Assembly: GCF_905475345.1 (NCBI RefSeq)
Contig: NC_066610.1
Coordinates: forward strand, 654,950-718,949
Origin: Vespula vulgaris
Lineage: Eukaryota > Arthropoda > Insecta > Hymenoptera > Vespidae
Length of the DNA: 64,000 nucleotides
Reading direction: 5' to 3'
A program made the position numbers and the translations under genes. Under the pieces are notes generated by a model. That model was not told the origin of the DNA. It ran no database searches and was given only the letters and a program-made list of their open reading frames with translations. Shown here in pieces: positions 36,478 through 47,063 of the stretch; the stretch's first letter is position 1, and every line of letters begins with the position of its first letter.

Positions 36478-36597
36478 ATGATGATGATATATGAGGTGAT
36501 GAAGAAAAAAAAAGTTTTAATGATACACCATGCGAAACTTTTCAACGATGACGACGACGAAGATGTAGATGATGTTTTCATCACGGGTGGCAATTAG
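36478..36597 (+). CDS. Acidic mini-ORF, unit III (40 codons with stop)
   Basis: Reads MMMIYEVMKKKKVLMIHHAK, LFNDDDDEDVDDVFITGGN, TAG. Same start and stop positions as unit II with several amino-acid changes, most in the basic part. Confidence 0.35.
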   Translation: MMMIYEVMKKKKVLMIHHAKLFNDDDDEDVDDVFITGGN

Positions 36598-37484
36598 ATA
36601 TCTGGAATTTTAAACTTTTCAAACGTATAACTTTCTGCGCCATAGAACTTCGAATTTTTCTTTTTTTTTCTATTCCCTCATTTTCGTTTGCTTTCTTCTT
36701 ATTCACTATGTTCTTTTTTTTGCGATAGCATCGAATAACACGTTTCGTAGCAGTGTAAAAAAATTGAAATCGTCGAGTTAATGGAAGCTATAATATATTG
36801 TGTATCATGTCGTGTGATTGTCATTGTGCTAGTTTTATGATTGTCGAAGAAAAAGAGTAATGAAAGGAAATATAAAGTTGATACGGAGAACAAAGAAATT
36901 TCTAAACGGAAATAGTAATTTGCTATACTTATGGTATAAGTATATTTTAACACGAATTAAAACACAAACGATGTAATTGTTTAAGTACGTATGTGTTTCT
37001 TTTTTTTCTAATTCTTTATTTCTAACTTAGGTCCTATTAATCATATCGAAACAAGTTTTAGCCATGCTTATTGTACTTGTGTCTTGATGCGAGTCATAAA
37101 TGTTTTCTCGTGATCATTTCTACTATCTATTACGAAATCCATGTACTACAAGAGTCAACCGAGGGAAAGAAAGAAAGGAGAAAGTTTGTGTCGTTAGTTA
37201 CTATGGAAAAAAAAAGAAAACAAATAGGATATACAATGAATCATTTATGATCGTCTCATCGTTTCATTTAGAAATTGGTACTGATTAACTTCTTTTTTCT
37301 TTTTTTTTCTTTCCTTTTTTTCTTTTGCTCTCTTCTATCGGTAAAAAAGAAATATTAAAAAATATATATATAATATATATTTCTGTATATAAATCATTTA
37401 AAAATATTTGTTATTTTTATTATTTAACGAATAATATTATAATATTTTTACCATCATAAAAATATATATTTTATATATATGTGT

Positions 37485-37550
37485 GTATATATATATATAT
37501 ATTATACATATATATATATATATATTATACATATATATATATCTGATATT
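37485..37550. repeat. TA microsatellite, unit III
   Basis: Two blocks of TA repeats separated by ATTATACA. Confidence 0.9.
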
Positions 37551-37709
37551 ATATATTCTTATGTATTATATATGTTTATTACACTAATTTTATGTGCGAT
37601 AAAATGTGTAAGATTATCAATCAAGCCAACTACTCTACTTTGGTTATTTATTATTTTTTTTATGGTTTTCGTCGTTCTTGTTCGTATTTTTACTATTATT
37701 ATATTTGTT

Positions 37710-37763
37710 GTTGTTATTGTTATTATTGTTTTATTATTATTATTATTATTATTAATATTATTA

Positions 37764-37809
<46 letters not shown>

Positions 37810-37832
37810 TATTATCATTATTATTATTTTTT
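37710..37832. repeat. ATT trinucleotide repeat, unit III
   Basis: More regular than in unit II; followed directly by TTTCAAATGGATATTAAT and the lone Or exon. Confidence 0.95.
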
Positions 37833-37942
37833 TTTCAAATGGATATTAATTCCATTGATCAAATAAATTTAATAAAATAATTATGATAGAGAATTAAATG
37901 TGAACAATTAATAATTATCATTTCTTGTAATATTTATTTCAG

Positions 37943-38214
37943 TCATCAGAAACTCATCTTACGGATATCAATTGCCATATATAGTTTGGCTGTTAATTGA
38001 ATCAAATGATTTGTCATCACACAACTGCCTTTTCTGCTATCAATTTATTATGATACCAAGTATCGTATTCGGTTCCGTTGATACTAACTATCTTTTCGTT
38101 AATTTGGTACTTCAGGTCAGTGGATTATTTTCTGCATTGTCTTGCAAAATCAATCGTGTATTGGATGATCCATATGGTCAACAATGTCATCCGAAAGATA
38201 TAATTGTTAAACAG
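37943..38214 (+). pseudogene. Lone odorant receptor exon, + strand, open (unit III)
   Basis: A single exon homologous to exon 2 of the - strand receptors but on the opposite strand. It follows a TTTATTTCAG acceptor with the same phase as exon 2 of A-D (two bases complete a valine codon). It reads VIRNSSYGYQLPYIVWL, then FGSVDTNYLFVNLVLQVSGL, then SCKINRVLDDPYGQ, and ends at AAACAG before GTACCA. This is typical Or sequence around transmembrane segments 4-5. It is not a close copy of A-D, so it stems from a different receptor. I found no partner exons: upstream is an ATT microsatellite and downstream has no LEDSF-like exon. I therefore treat it as a relic, although the reading frame is open. 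Confidence 0.7.
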
Positions 38215-39548
38215 GTACCAGACGACTGATGATTAAGTGAAAGAAAATAATTAATAAATAATATATAAATAGTTAAATTAAACTTCTTGTTGTATGTTCG
38301 CATCAGTTTCGTTTTAAACTTAACCAATCGTTTCTTTCCGAATTCATTATGCTTTTTTATTCGATTGTTTATTAACGTTTGTTATTAGATGTACGAAACA
38401 ACAACGTATCAATGGAACTTGAATCGAGTAACGTTTAACAATAAATTGGAGAACGAAAGATCGTGCAGCAATACTGTGATAAAAATAGAAAATGTATTTG
38501 AAGGGACCATAGGGAGTGGATAATAAATACACCGAAAGTTTTTTTTTTATTTTCGGAACTCTGTAACTTCCTTTTGATTCTTCGTCTTCTCTAATTATTC
38601 ATCTTCTTTTTTTTGTTTGCATCGCATTTATCTAACATTCTTACCGTCTAAATTCCGTTGTGTCCCTCGTATCGCTTTTTTATCTTTTTTTTCTATTCTT
38701 TGGGATAGGCAACGCTATCGTTGAAACTTCGTTATTATTTCATACATTTGATAATCCAATTTTCTGCATTTGATTGAATGGATAGGTAAATTTTTTGTTT
38801 GTTTGTTTGTTTTTTTTTTTAATAAGTGAACATTTGTAGATTGAGGAAACTATTTCTGATGTAAAAACTTAATGATTCGAATTGACATGTTGTATTCTAA
38901 GGAAAATTATCAGCGAACGTTGGTATAATGTATACAGTGGTATAGTAATGGCGATGTGGTTGAAGCTCCACGCTAAGCGAAGATTTGCCTTTAGTTTATA
39001 CGATTTTGAATTTTTTTTTCTTTAATAATGTAGATCGCCCACAATACTTTCTGCAAACAGTTTAAACGATTCTGAAATTTCATTCATGAATGTTTTTCCA
39101 GCGAAAAAAGGAGACGGCGACACTCACTATTACTGCGGAATAAAAAAAAGATAAAACGATATCCAATTTGTTATGTGGTTGAATTTTAGCCTTCCACGCA
39201 TCTCGCTGTCATTTAAGATTTAAGTGGTCGAAATGAAATATACGAAAAGTATGTTGGAGCATCGACGTTATTAAAATGATATTGTTGAAGATCGTTGGAA
39301 CTGGAAATAAGAAAAATCCTTGCTAAATTCGATTATACGTAGAAAGTTATAAAAACATATTTTATTCGTTAAAAATTATTACTTACATGCGAAGAGGATT
39401 TACTGAAGAGGATAATTAGCAAATAGAATCATATTTTATTATGGCAAAGAACGCGACTCAATAATGATATGTTATTCGTAATATCGATTACGGTGTAATC
39501 GACTAATAATTATTGCTGACAATTGAATTGAAAAATTGAAAAATTAAA

Positions 39549-39683
39549 TTTCATTGTAAATACTGAATAGAATCTGAACATATCCGAAGCATTGGTACGG
39601 CTAAGTTAAAATCATTCATTAAAGTTAGAACATTAGGAAGAGACAAAAAGCAAGTAGATGATCAACTGGAATGCCCTACCTAA
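39549..39683 (+). pseudogene. Cytoplasmic-tail fragment, unit III (membrane segment deleted)
   Basis: Starts inside the exon (FHCKY then TGA) because a deletion removed the acceptor and membrane segment. From the later part it reads SIGTAKLKSFIKVRTLGRDK and KQVDDQLECPT, TAA at 39681. Clear decay of this copy. Confidence 0.5.
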
Positions 39684-39829
39684 CCGAAAATTCGAATAAG
39701 CTTGTACTTGTTTACGCGTTTTAAAAGTGCTGAAAAAAAATGTTGAAAATTTATAAAAAAAATTATCGTCGGTATCTACTAGTCGTTGGTTGTTTCTTTT
39801 TTCGCGGAAAGTGAAAATTGCATTTTACA

Positions 39830-40018
39830 AACAATATCTGAATGTATACAAAGCAAAGACTTCTGAAAAACTGGTAAAACGATTATTCAAATTGTAAAGC
39901 AATTAGTTCGACAGATTCGTTGGATTTTAGAGGTCCATTTCACAAAAATTACGATGTCAACGTGGCATTAGACTCGATTATCGACCCTATGGTCAACTGG
40001 ATTTCGCCATCGATGTAA
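39830..40018 (+). pseudogene. Tail exon, unit III (5' part deleted)
   Basis: The first part (KDNEMKNW... to LQWP) is deleted; the homology resumes at CAATATCTGAATG. The last part reads DYSNCKAISSTDSLDFRGPF, HKNYDVNVALDSIIDPMVNW, ISPSM, stop at 40016. Confidence 0.4.
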
Positions 40019-40677
40019 ATTACATTTAAATTTGAACTTTTAAAATATGAGGATGTATTTTGCAAATTTTATTATAACAATTTTTTTTATTAATTAAGTC
40101 GAACAAATACGTTTTAATAAGACCAACTATAGTTTTGTAAATTATATTAAAATTTAGAGTGCGATATGATTGGTATCTAATTGGAATCGAAATCTATGAT
40201 TTCTTATCAAATTATTAATAAAAAATTGTAATGTTACGTTCCACTACGCTTATAACATTGTTTTTATGGAAAAATTTTTGATTCCTCGAATATAATTTGA
40301 AAAAGTTATTTAAACAATACCTTGCTCAGAAAAGTGAAAAATATTTTAAATATTATAAAAAAGTTATAAGCAAATACGAATAATGAAATTTTGCCTGAAG
40401 AATTGCCGTAGATGATGGAATTAAAACAGTAAATACATTTTTCGATAAAGTTATTTGGTACACCATCAAAGATGTGCTACGCACATTTTTTTCTTTCTTT
40501 TTAAATAGAAACTGAACGATTTGTTTACAAACTCCGAAATAATTTTAATACTACCTTTAGTAATTCAAATAATGTGATTATATGCATTTATTGCAAACTA
40601 TATATTTAACATTTGTACAGCAATCTCAGCTATATTTCAATACTTATTATTTTCAATAAATTATTAAACGATTTCAT

Positions 40678-43085
40678 TTATAGAGCAGTCCGTAAAAAGG
40701 ATAAGTACGCCATTGATTTATTCACTATCTGTAAAATTTATAAAAAAATGATAGATTTTAATCCTTTTGAATACCACAAATGTCTAAACTATCAAAAATA
40801 TCCTAAATTAAATTCGAAACTAATAAATAAAAACTATCAACAAAATATAATACTTCTTCGCAAAGTTCAAACAATAAAAAATTTTTAAAAAACGTTTAAT
40901 ATTAACAAAACATTTCAAATTGATAAGTGATAAAAAGTTAATAAATGAAAACGTTTAATTACAACAGACAAACAAAAATAAAATTTTTAATAGGTAAATA
41001 AAACTGGCGAATGATAACTGCAAAAAAAAATAAACGAAAGAAAAGTAAAATCTATACAGAAAAAGTAAAATCTATACTCTTAAAGAGATTTTGATTAAAA
41101 GATAATGACTTCAAAATAAATACAAGCAAAATCTTACATATTTATGACACTTATGATTTAAAGATTAAAAGAAAGAAGGAAAAAAAAGAAAAAGAAGAAA
41201 TATTAATAATAATAGCTCACGTCGGTAAAAGTGCGCACAGACAAAACTGAAAACTTCGCGCAAGTCAATTTCAGTGGCTTACTAGTGCGCATCATACATA
41301 TCCAAATTGATTTCATATCTATCATCGATAGCTCGTACCATTCGCAAAAATAAAGTTCATCACACAAATTCGAACTCTGGTTTAAAGGAAAAAATAAAAA
41401 AAAGAAAGAAACAAAATGGTATTAATAAAGGATTGAAATGAATTTCAGATTGAATTGCAATTAAATAAAAATTCGATTAATTACTTCCTCGAGGAGAGCT
41501 TCTCCCACGTAGCAATAAATAAATAATTTGCACATCAAAAAAAATGCATACACAACAAATGTTATGATACCTGCTGTTTCGATGACTGCTAAACTCTAAA
41601 TAATTAGGAATTATTTATTAAACATGAATTTAATCCGATTCAAGTGCGGTATACGTACGGAGAGCATTCGATAACTCGATATACAAAGCAGTATCGTTGT
41701 CCCGAATAAATGTTGTCCGATAATGATGTTAAAACTATCCTCTAACAAATCCACTAATCTGAAACAGATACGAAGAAAATATCTTATTTTTTACAAAAAC
41801 ATGTTCCTCATATTAAAAGAAAAAAAATTTGTTACACGATGAAATAGCATCAATGCGTGTTATTGGTAAAAATTGTGAAACTCGTTTCATTTTTGTGCTT
41901 GCCAAGGAACGACTTGGGTCAAAATAATCTGTTCGTATTTTTCGCCGGAAAAGTAGGATGTTAAAAATTCCTTGTAATCGAAAGAACATATTTAAACAAA
42001 AATGTATTCAATTTTAAATGTAGTAGACGTTTTGTTATAAATTAGAATCTTTCATTAAAAAAATGACGTTACCTTATCAACCGATGATGTCCAAGAATTA
42101 TTTTTCGAATCCCCTGCCGTGAACCGTGTGTATCATTCAAAACATTCTTAACTTTACACTTCAATACGGCCAATTGACCGCTGAGATGAAAACCAGTAGA
42201 AGTAAAGAAACAATCAGTACCCAAGTAACCGGAAATGATCATTATTATACGTAAAAATTCGTGTATGCACCCAAATGCATAACTTTTTGCATTGTACGGT
42301 TCCAGTAACGGCTTTATTTTATAAGGTAATTTATATTCCGATGTAGCATTTCTCAAAACTGCGTTAAAGGATAATAGGCATTTAATTAAATTATTTATTA
42401 ATGTTTAACTCACATTTTTATCATTTGATCAGAGATAACAAAAATAAAAATTTAGATAGTAAATATATACATATAGAACTATATACGTATATGTATGTGT
42501 GTATACATATGCGTAGTTATATGTGTAAAACATTTTTTAATTTATCTTTTATTTTCTGATATTTTTTTAACATTTTTTATCTTGAACAATAACAAACGAA
42601 CACATTTTGTCAATTAATTATAATTTCAGGACTATTACCCATTATTATATTTGGTATGACAATTTTAAAATAATAGAAAAATAGCAAGAACGCTGTCCAA
42701 GGAAACAAAAGAATGATCATTGTATAAGAAAGGTTGTTATATTTTAAAAAAATCGATCTCTCTTCGTCGTTGTTATAGTTATCAGCTGTGTAATCCGCTT
42801 TCGTTTCGACCAGAAATCGTGACAACGAACGACACTTTATTCGTAACATTAATATCTTGGTCACGGTCGTTACGACCGCCATATTTTCCATTACGTTAGC
42901 GAGAACGTAACGAAAATTTTTTATGTACTTTATCATATCTAGTAGTGCTAACATATTGAAAACAAAGCCATACAGTATAAACGATATGAATAAACTGTCA
43001 CGAATTTCCAAAGGCCAAATCCCTGAAGGCGAAGCAATCGTTTGCTGAATGTCATCGCTCTGAGTGTATTAGAGAAATCTATCAC
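40678..43085 (-). pseudogene. Odorant receptor C, 1-bp frameshift in exon 1
   Basis: Third receptor of the array. Exons on the - strand: 43085-42639, 42358-42073, 41758-41659, 41595-41485, 41376-41221, 40728-40678. Exons 2-6 have exactly the lengths and phases of A and B, with no stops. The first recognised exon is 447 bp, not 448. Around 43021-43035 the segment coding for C-I-S-G-I-W-P in A is one base short, so the reading frame breaks right before the GIWPLE motif. It resumes with ...RDSLFISFILYGF. The sequence matching A's candidate start exon (about 43220) is also shortened by several bases. The rest is so well kept that the break is either very recent or a base-call error. Protein similarity is closest to A. 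Confidence 0.85.
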
Positions 43086-43321
43086 CTGAAAAAAAGAAAC
43101 AAAGAATGATAATTATAACAAAAATAAAAAACATTCGATTAAATGCTGCACTAAAATGCAAAAGAGAAAGTCAAGAATAAACTACTTTTACGATTAGAAT
43201 AAATTGATAGAAAAATATTTCATCCAAAAGAATTATTATCTATCTATATAAAAAATAATTATCCATTAGTCCTTTAGAAAGATAAAAATTCTCTTAATAA
43301 CATCAATAAGTAAAATGCAAA

Positions 43322-43472
43322 TTAATATCACAGGTAATAACATGGTGACGTTGTAAATGATGATGAAGTTAAAAATCTCGTATAAATACTGAAGTTAAGT
43401 AATATTATTCAATACTTGAATGGGTGATCGCTTGGGAACATTATATGTCGTTCACGTTTTAATTCTCTTTTT
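43322..43472 (+). pseudogene. 5S rRNA-like relic, unit III
   Basis: Same relic: ACTGAAGTTAAGTAATATT, then TACTTGAATGGGTGATCGCT and TGGGAACA, with ACC changed to TTA afterwards. A deletion on its left brings it to within about 250 bp of Or-C exon 1. Unit IV has no copy at the matching place. Confidence 0.6.
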
Positions 43473-44769
43473 TATTTTTTTTTATCCACAACAAAAATCA
43501 CAATAAAATACCCTAAGTCATCGTACTTCACCCTCCACTAGTCTGTACTAGGCCTAAATTGCCTGTTTCTTTGAAAGCAATTCTACTTCTTCACAAAGCG
43601 AAGAAACTGAATTCTGTCCTTCGCTGTTATAGTTTTCTCTGTGAATTTATGACGGTGTAACACGAAGTATAAAGCGTCTAATTATATCGTTTATATTTAT
43701 ATTGACAGGTTTCGTCAATGTGTATGTTATATAGTGATTCTTGTGACAAGACCAATGATTCCGCGACAGTTTAAAAAGGATTAATTAATGGTAAATATTA
43801 ACCAACCGTATAAGACTCTCTTCATTTTGCTGCGCCATTTTATCGTCGCACGACATCCCAGCTAAGACTAGAGATCTTCAGTTTCTTTTAACACTTTTGC
43901 AAAAGGAAAGACGTGGTCGGCAAGTTGAAAGAATTCTCATCGAAGGTCTATTTTTATTTTTTTTTAATTGTCCTTTGTTATATTTATACCATTTATATCG
44001 TTTAATCGTTTCATTTTTATTGAGAGATAAGGAATATAAAGCAAACAAAGTAAATCGGGCAATTTCATTTTCTTTAATTTACGAAAGACGAACACAGTAG
44101 TGAAGAGTTATCGGACGGTGATAGTACTTCAAACAGCTATGTTGAGCCTGAAATAATATTATATTCCGAATCCGTCAGAATCTATAAAAGATATATTGTT
44201 CCAAGAGACCAACTAATATCTCGAGTTAAAACCATTCAATAATTTATAGAAACATTCTACTCTCCGTTATACCGGAAATTTAAAGACTTGATTTTTCTTA
44301 TGTAACTCCCTATACTTTTCGTCGTAACCAAATATTTTACTTATCTATAAAAAATTATTAAACAAGTATAAGTCCAATAAGATAATAATTAACCAGATTA
44401 ATTTCACGAGAAAAGATTAATATTACAAAAAATTATTAATATTTTGTTTATAACTTCTATCAAACCATAAAAATAATTGATATGTATTTCGTCTAATGTT
44501 AATTCCAATTAAAAGAAATAAATTTGGCTAAAAATTCGTTTTTTATCTCTTACGATTTGCTAGTTACAAAATAAAATGGAAAAGTAGACTAATTTCAATG
44601 GTCGAATTTATCTTCTTGTAGTAGATTTGCACAACAAAATAAAATCGCGTAATATATAACACATACCTTGCGTAATATAAGATATATATCTCGAAAATTG
44701 TATACTTTTCTGAATTTGCGGATTTGGAATCTTCTCTTATAACTTATACATCTTTATTATAATGTACAG

Positions 44770-44983
44770 ACGCATCGCCCACAGACCGTCCATACGCGTC
44801 CTTTTTGGCGGGCTTCTCTTATCTTTCGATTAGAAAGTAAAGTCAAATAATGTGTTCTCATTGGTTGTTTTATCGCTTTGTGATTGGTCAACAATGCATG
44901 TTTCGCTCTATATTTGTATCAGGAATAATTACGACGCCAAACGTTCTGTTAGTTGCGATTACATGTTATGTGAACGAGGTTGA
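44770..44983 (+). promoter_or_regulatory. Promoter-like block with paired ATTGG boxes, unit III
   Basis: TTTTTGGCGGGC, ATTGG at 44860 and 44883, same 23-bp spacing although the sequence between and around has several changes. Confidence 0.4.
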
Positions 44984-45410
44984 TATTTATATTCGGAAGA
45001 AAGTATTCTTGAATAATATTACTGTTTGATTTATACATTCATAAGATTAATTAAAAGATTAAAGACGATTTTCTCGTGAAATTATTGAACAAACGTATCT
45101 TTCTCCTAGATCATTAAATTTACTTCTATATTATCTATAATACAGTGTAGAAAGTGCTATTTAATAAGAAGAAGGTAACCTTGATTTTTTATTATAAAAT
45201 AATATTTGCAATTTTTATTTTGTTTTTGTTTTACTTTTTTATTTTTCCCACTTAATTAATGATTGACAAGGAATATTGCAATTTTCTTGGTTATGTTTTA
45301 ACTGGGTTATGTTTTGATTCTTATTAATTATTATATTCGACAATGACAAGTGTTTGAGAAAGTAAAAACTGGATTTTACAGATACTACAGAACTTATCTT
45401 ATTATTAAAA

Positions 45411-46086
45411 AAGTTGTTAGCAAAGTTAGGATTTGAAGTTCATTCAATTCATCAACAACACCCTTCTACATCTTCAAGTTTCTGAAAAGAAGACTAGTGG
45501 AATCTAATGAAATGTGTTCAAATAAGACAGCATAATTGATAAATATATTGATATAATTATAAATCTGAGTGTTCATAATTTGGTAATTGAAGACTTTATA
45601 ATTTGCAATTTGCATTACAGGAAAAATAAATATCACTAAAGACGTTGCTAAAAGAAATGCATTAGTTTATATAGTTCAATAATTTCTTGCAGAAATTGTA
45701 TAAGCTGTGAGCAATATTTTAAATTAGATAAATACAAGGGTAATGAGAAGAATGGATACACGACTTCGATGGAGGAAAGAAAACCTGTTTCTTGATGGAA
45801 AGATTATTGAGGATTGTCTCCCAACCAGCACCATTTATGAACTATTACATTCTCATGGTCAAGGCATAAGGTCAAGGCATACGAATGTAACCTAAATGTT
45901 ATCAAAAAAGCTGCTTGACAATCTTCTTCTATATAATATCAATGGAGAACAAGCTGCTTCCAAATTTTTCAAGCGATTGGTGTAAATATGTAATAGTTGA
46001 AGCAAAGCTTTATATACAAGAATTCTTTACCTGAGCCTGTTACATGGACTGTAAGACCACTTTACAGAGTTTTTACTGAAAAGTAA
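45411..46086 (+). other. Conserved + strand block of short open fragments, unit IV
   Basis: Reads KLLAKLGFEVHSIHQQHPST from 45411 to TGA at 45483, but the acceptor-like TTTCAG of units II, III and V is changed to AAAAAA here. A local AAGGCATA repetition breaks the middle segment. An ATG-initiated stretch near 45943 reads MENKLLPNFSSDWCKY. The end reads EPVTWTVRPLYRVFTEK and stops at 46084. No family recognised. Confidence 0.3.
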
Positions 46087-46742
46087 ATTTTTATTTAAAC
46101 TATGTTTTACTCACAATTTCCGAAAAGCTTTATTTTTTTTAACATATGATTCGTTTTATCAGCAACTATTTAGGTTTATTTTAACTTTTCTATAGTTCAT
46201 TTATAACATTTTCTAATACTAAATCACTAAAATTATAGCGAAATAGGTAGAAGCGAAGTTAGAAAATGGAGCAGTAATTTATGAAGTATATATAAGTAAC
46301 GTGCATATTTCATTAAGTTAAATGTAACAATTTTTTAAAAAATGGATCATGAAGTTCGCAAATTTAGCAATAATGGGATAAGTCATTTGTAAAACTTAGC
46401 ATATTTTATTATTTTCTATTTCGTACTGCTATTATCTTTTACTTATATTTGGAATTCGAAAGTTTGTGTATTTATTATTTATAATTTCCAATTGTTTTGA
46501 ATAATATGAAACGAAATTGTAATTAATAAATTGCCGTATTGGAGTTGCATCTTTTTAGATAGTTTTTTATTAGAAAGTTGTTAATATGAGCGATAAAATG
46601 AATTCAGAAAATTATTTAGAAATGTATGATTTTATTAGTATAACTCATAGAATCAATCTAATACTAGAAGCAAATTAAAAAACTTCAGGTATAAGGAAAA
46701 GAGGAAACATGAAAATCAGTGGGTATGATAGAGAAGTAGAGA

Positions 46743-46744
<2 letters not shown>

Positions 46745-46802
<58 letters not shown>
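46745..46802. repeat. AT microsatellite just upstream of the FAR fragment, unit IV
   Basis: Perfect TA run of about 29 repeats expanded from a short ACTACATATATG sequence seen in the other units. Confidence 0.95.
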
Positions 46803-46806
<4 letters not shown>

Positions 46807-46835
46807 CGTTTACGGATTGATCTGGAGAAGTAGAA

Positions 46836-47063
46836 ATGACAGAAGTGCCGATAATAGAGTATGAACAAGAAATAGCCTTTGAGAATATCAAGAATCTCTC
46901 AACCATTCAGGAGTTCTACTATGGTGAAAATATATTCATTATAAAACGAACAAGATTTATTGGAAAATTTTTGATCGAGAAATCGTTGAGGACAGATCCT
47001 GTTACGAACTGCTTTTATCTTTTGATACGTCCAAAAGAAAGGAAGAATGCTTTAACACAGTGA
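46836..47063 (+). pseudogene. FAR N-terminal fragment, unit IV (open frame)
   Basis: Open frame of 75 codons: leader MTEVPIIEYEQEIAFENI, QEFYYGENIFIIKRTRFIGK, LIEKSLRTDPVTN, FYLLIRPKERKNALTQ, stop. It aligns end to end with the N-terminal exon of FAR proteins. The motif normally reading FITGGTGFMGK is FIIKRTRFIGK, so the glycines binding the NADPH phosphates are gone and a second glycine is also changed. A reductase made from it would be expected to be inactive, and no downstream FAR exons are seen. A possible donor (GTGAAC) follows the last codons. Being open may be chance or may mean it is still used as an exon of something else. Confidence 0.6.

Larger units (their letters stand above)
31478..44983. 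repeat. Composite tandem unit III
   Basis: Third copy, about 13.5 kb. Two internal deletions relative to units II and IV are visible. One starts inside the FAR fragment near 33455 and resumes in the downstream spacer. The other removes the membrane-anchor part of the tail exon near 39520-39549. A third shortens the region upstream of the receptor near 43220. It carries Or-C, which has a frameshift, and the only open copy of the + strand lone Or exon. Confidence 0.8.

Noticed and set aside
43897..44100. + strand 67-codon frame in the homogenised block
   Set aside because: Opened by single-base differences relative to units I and II, which have stops; no family resemblance.
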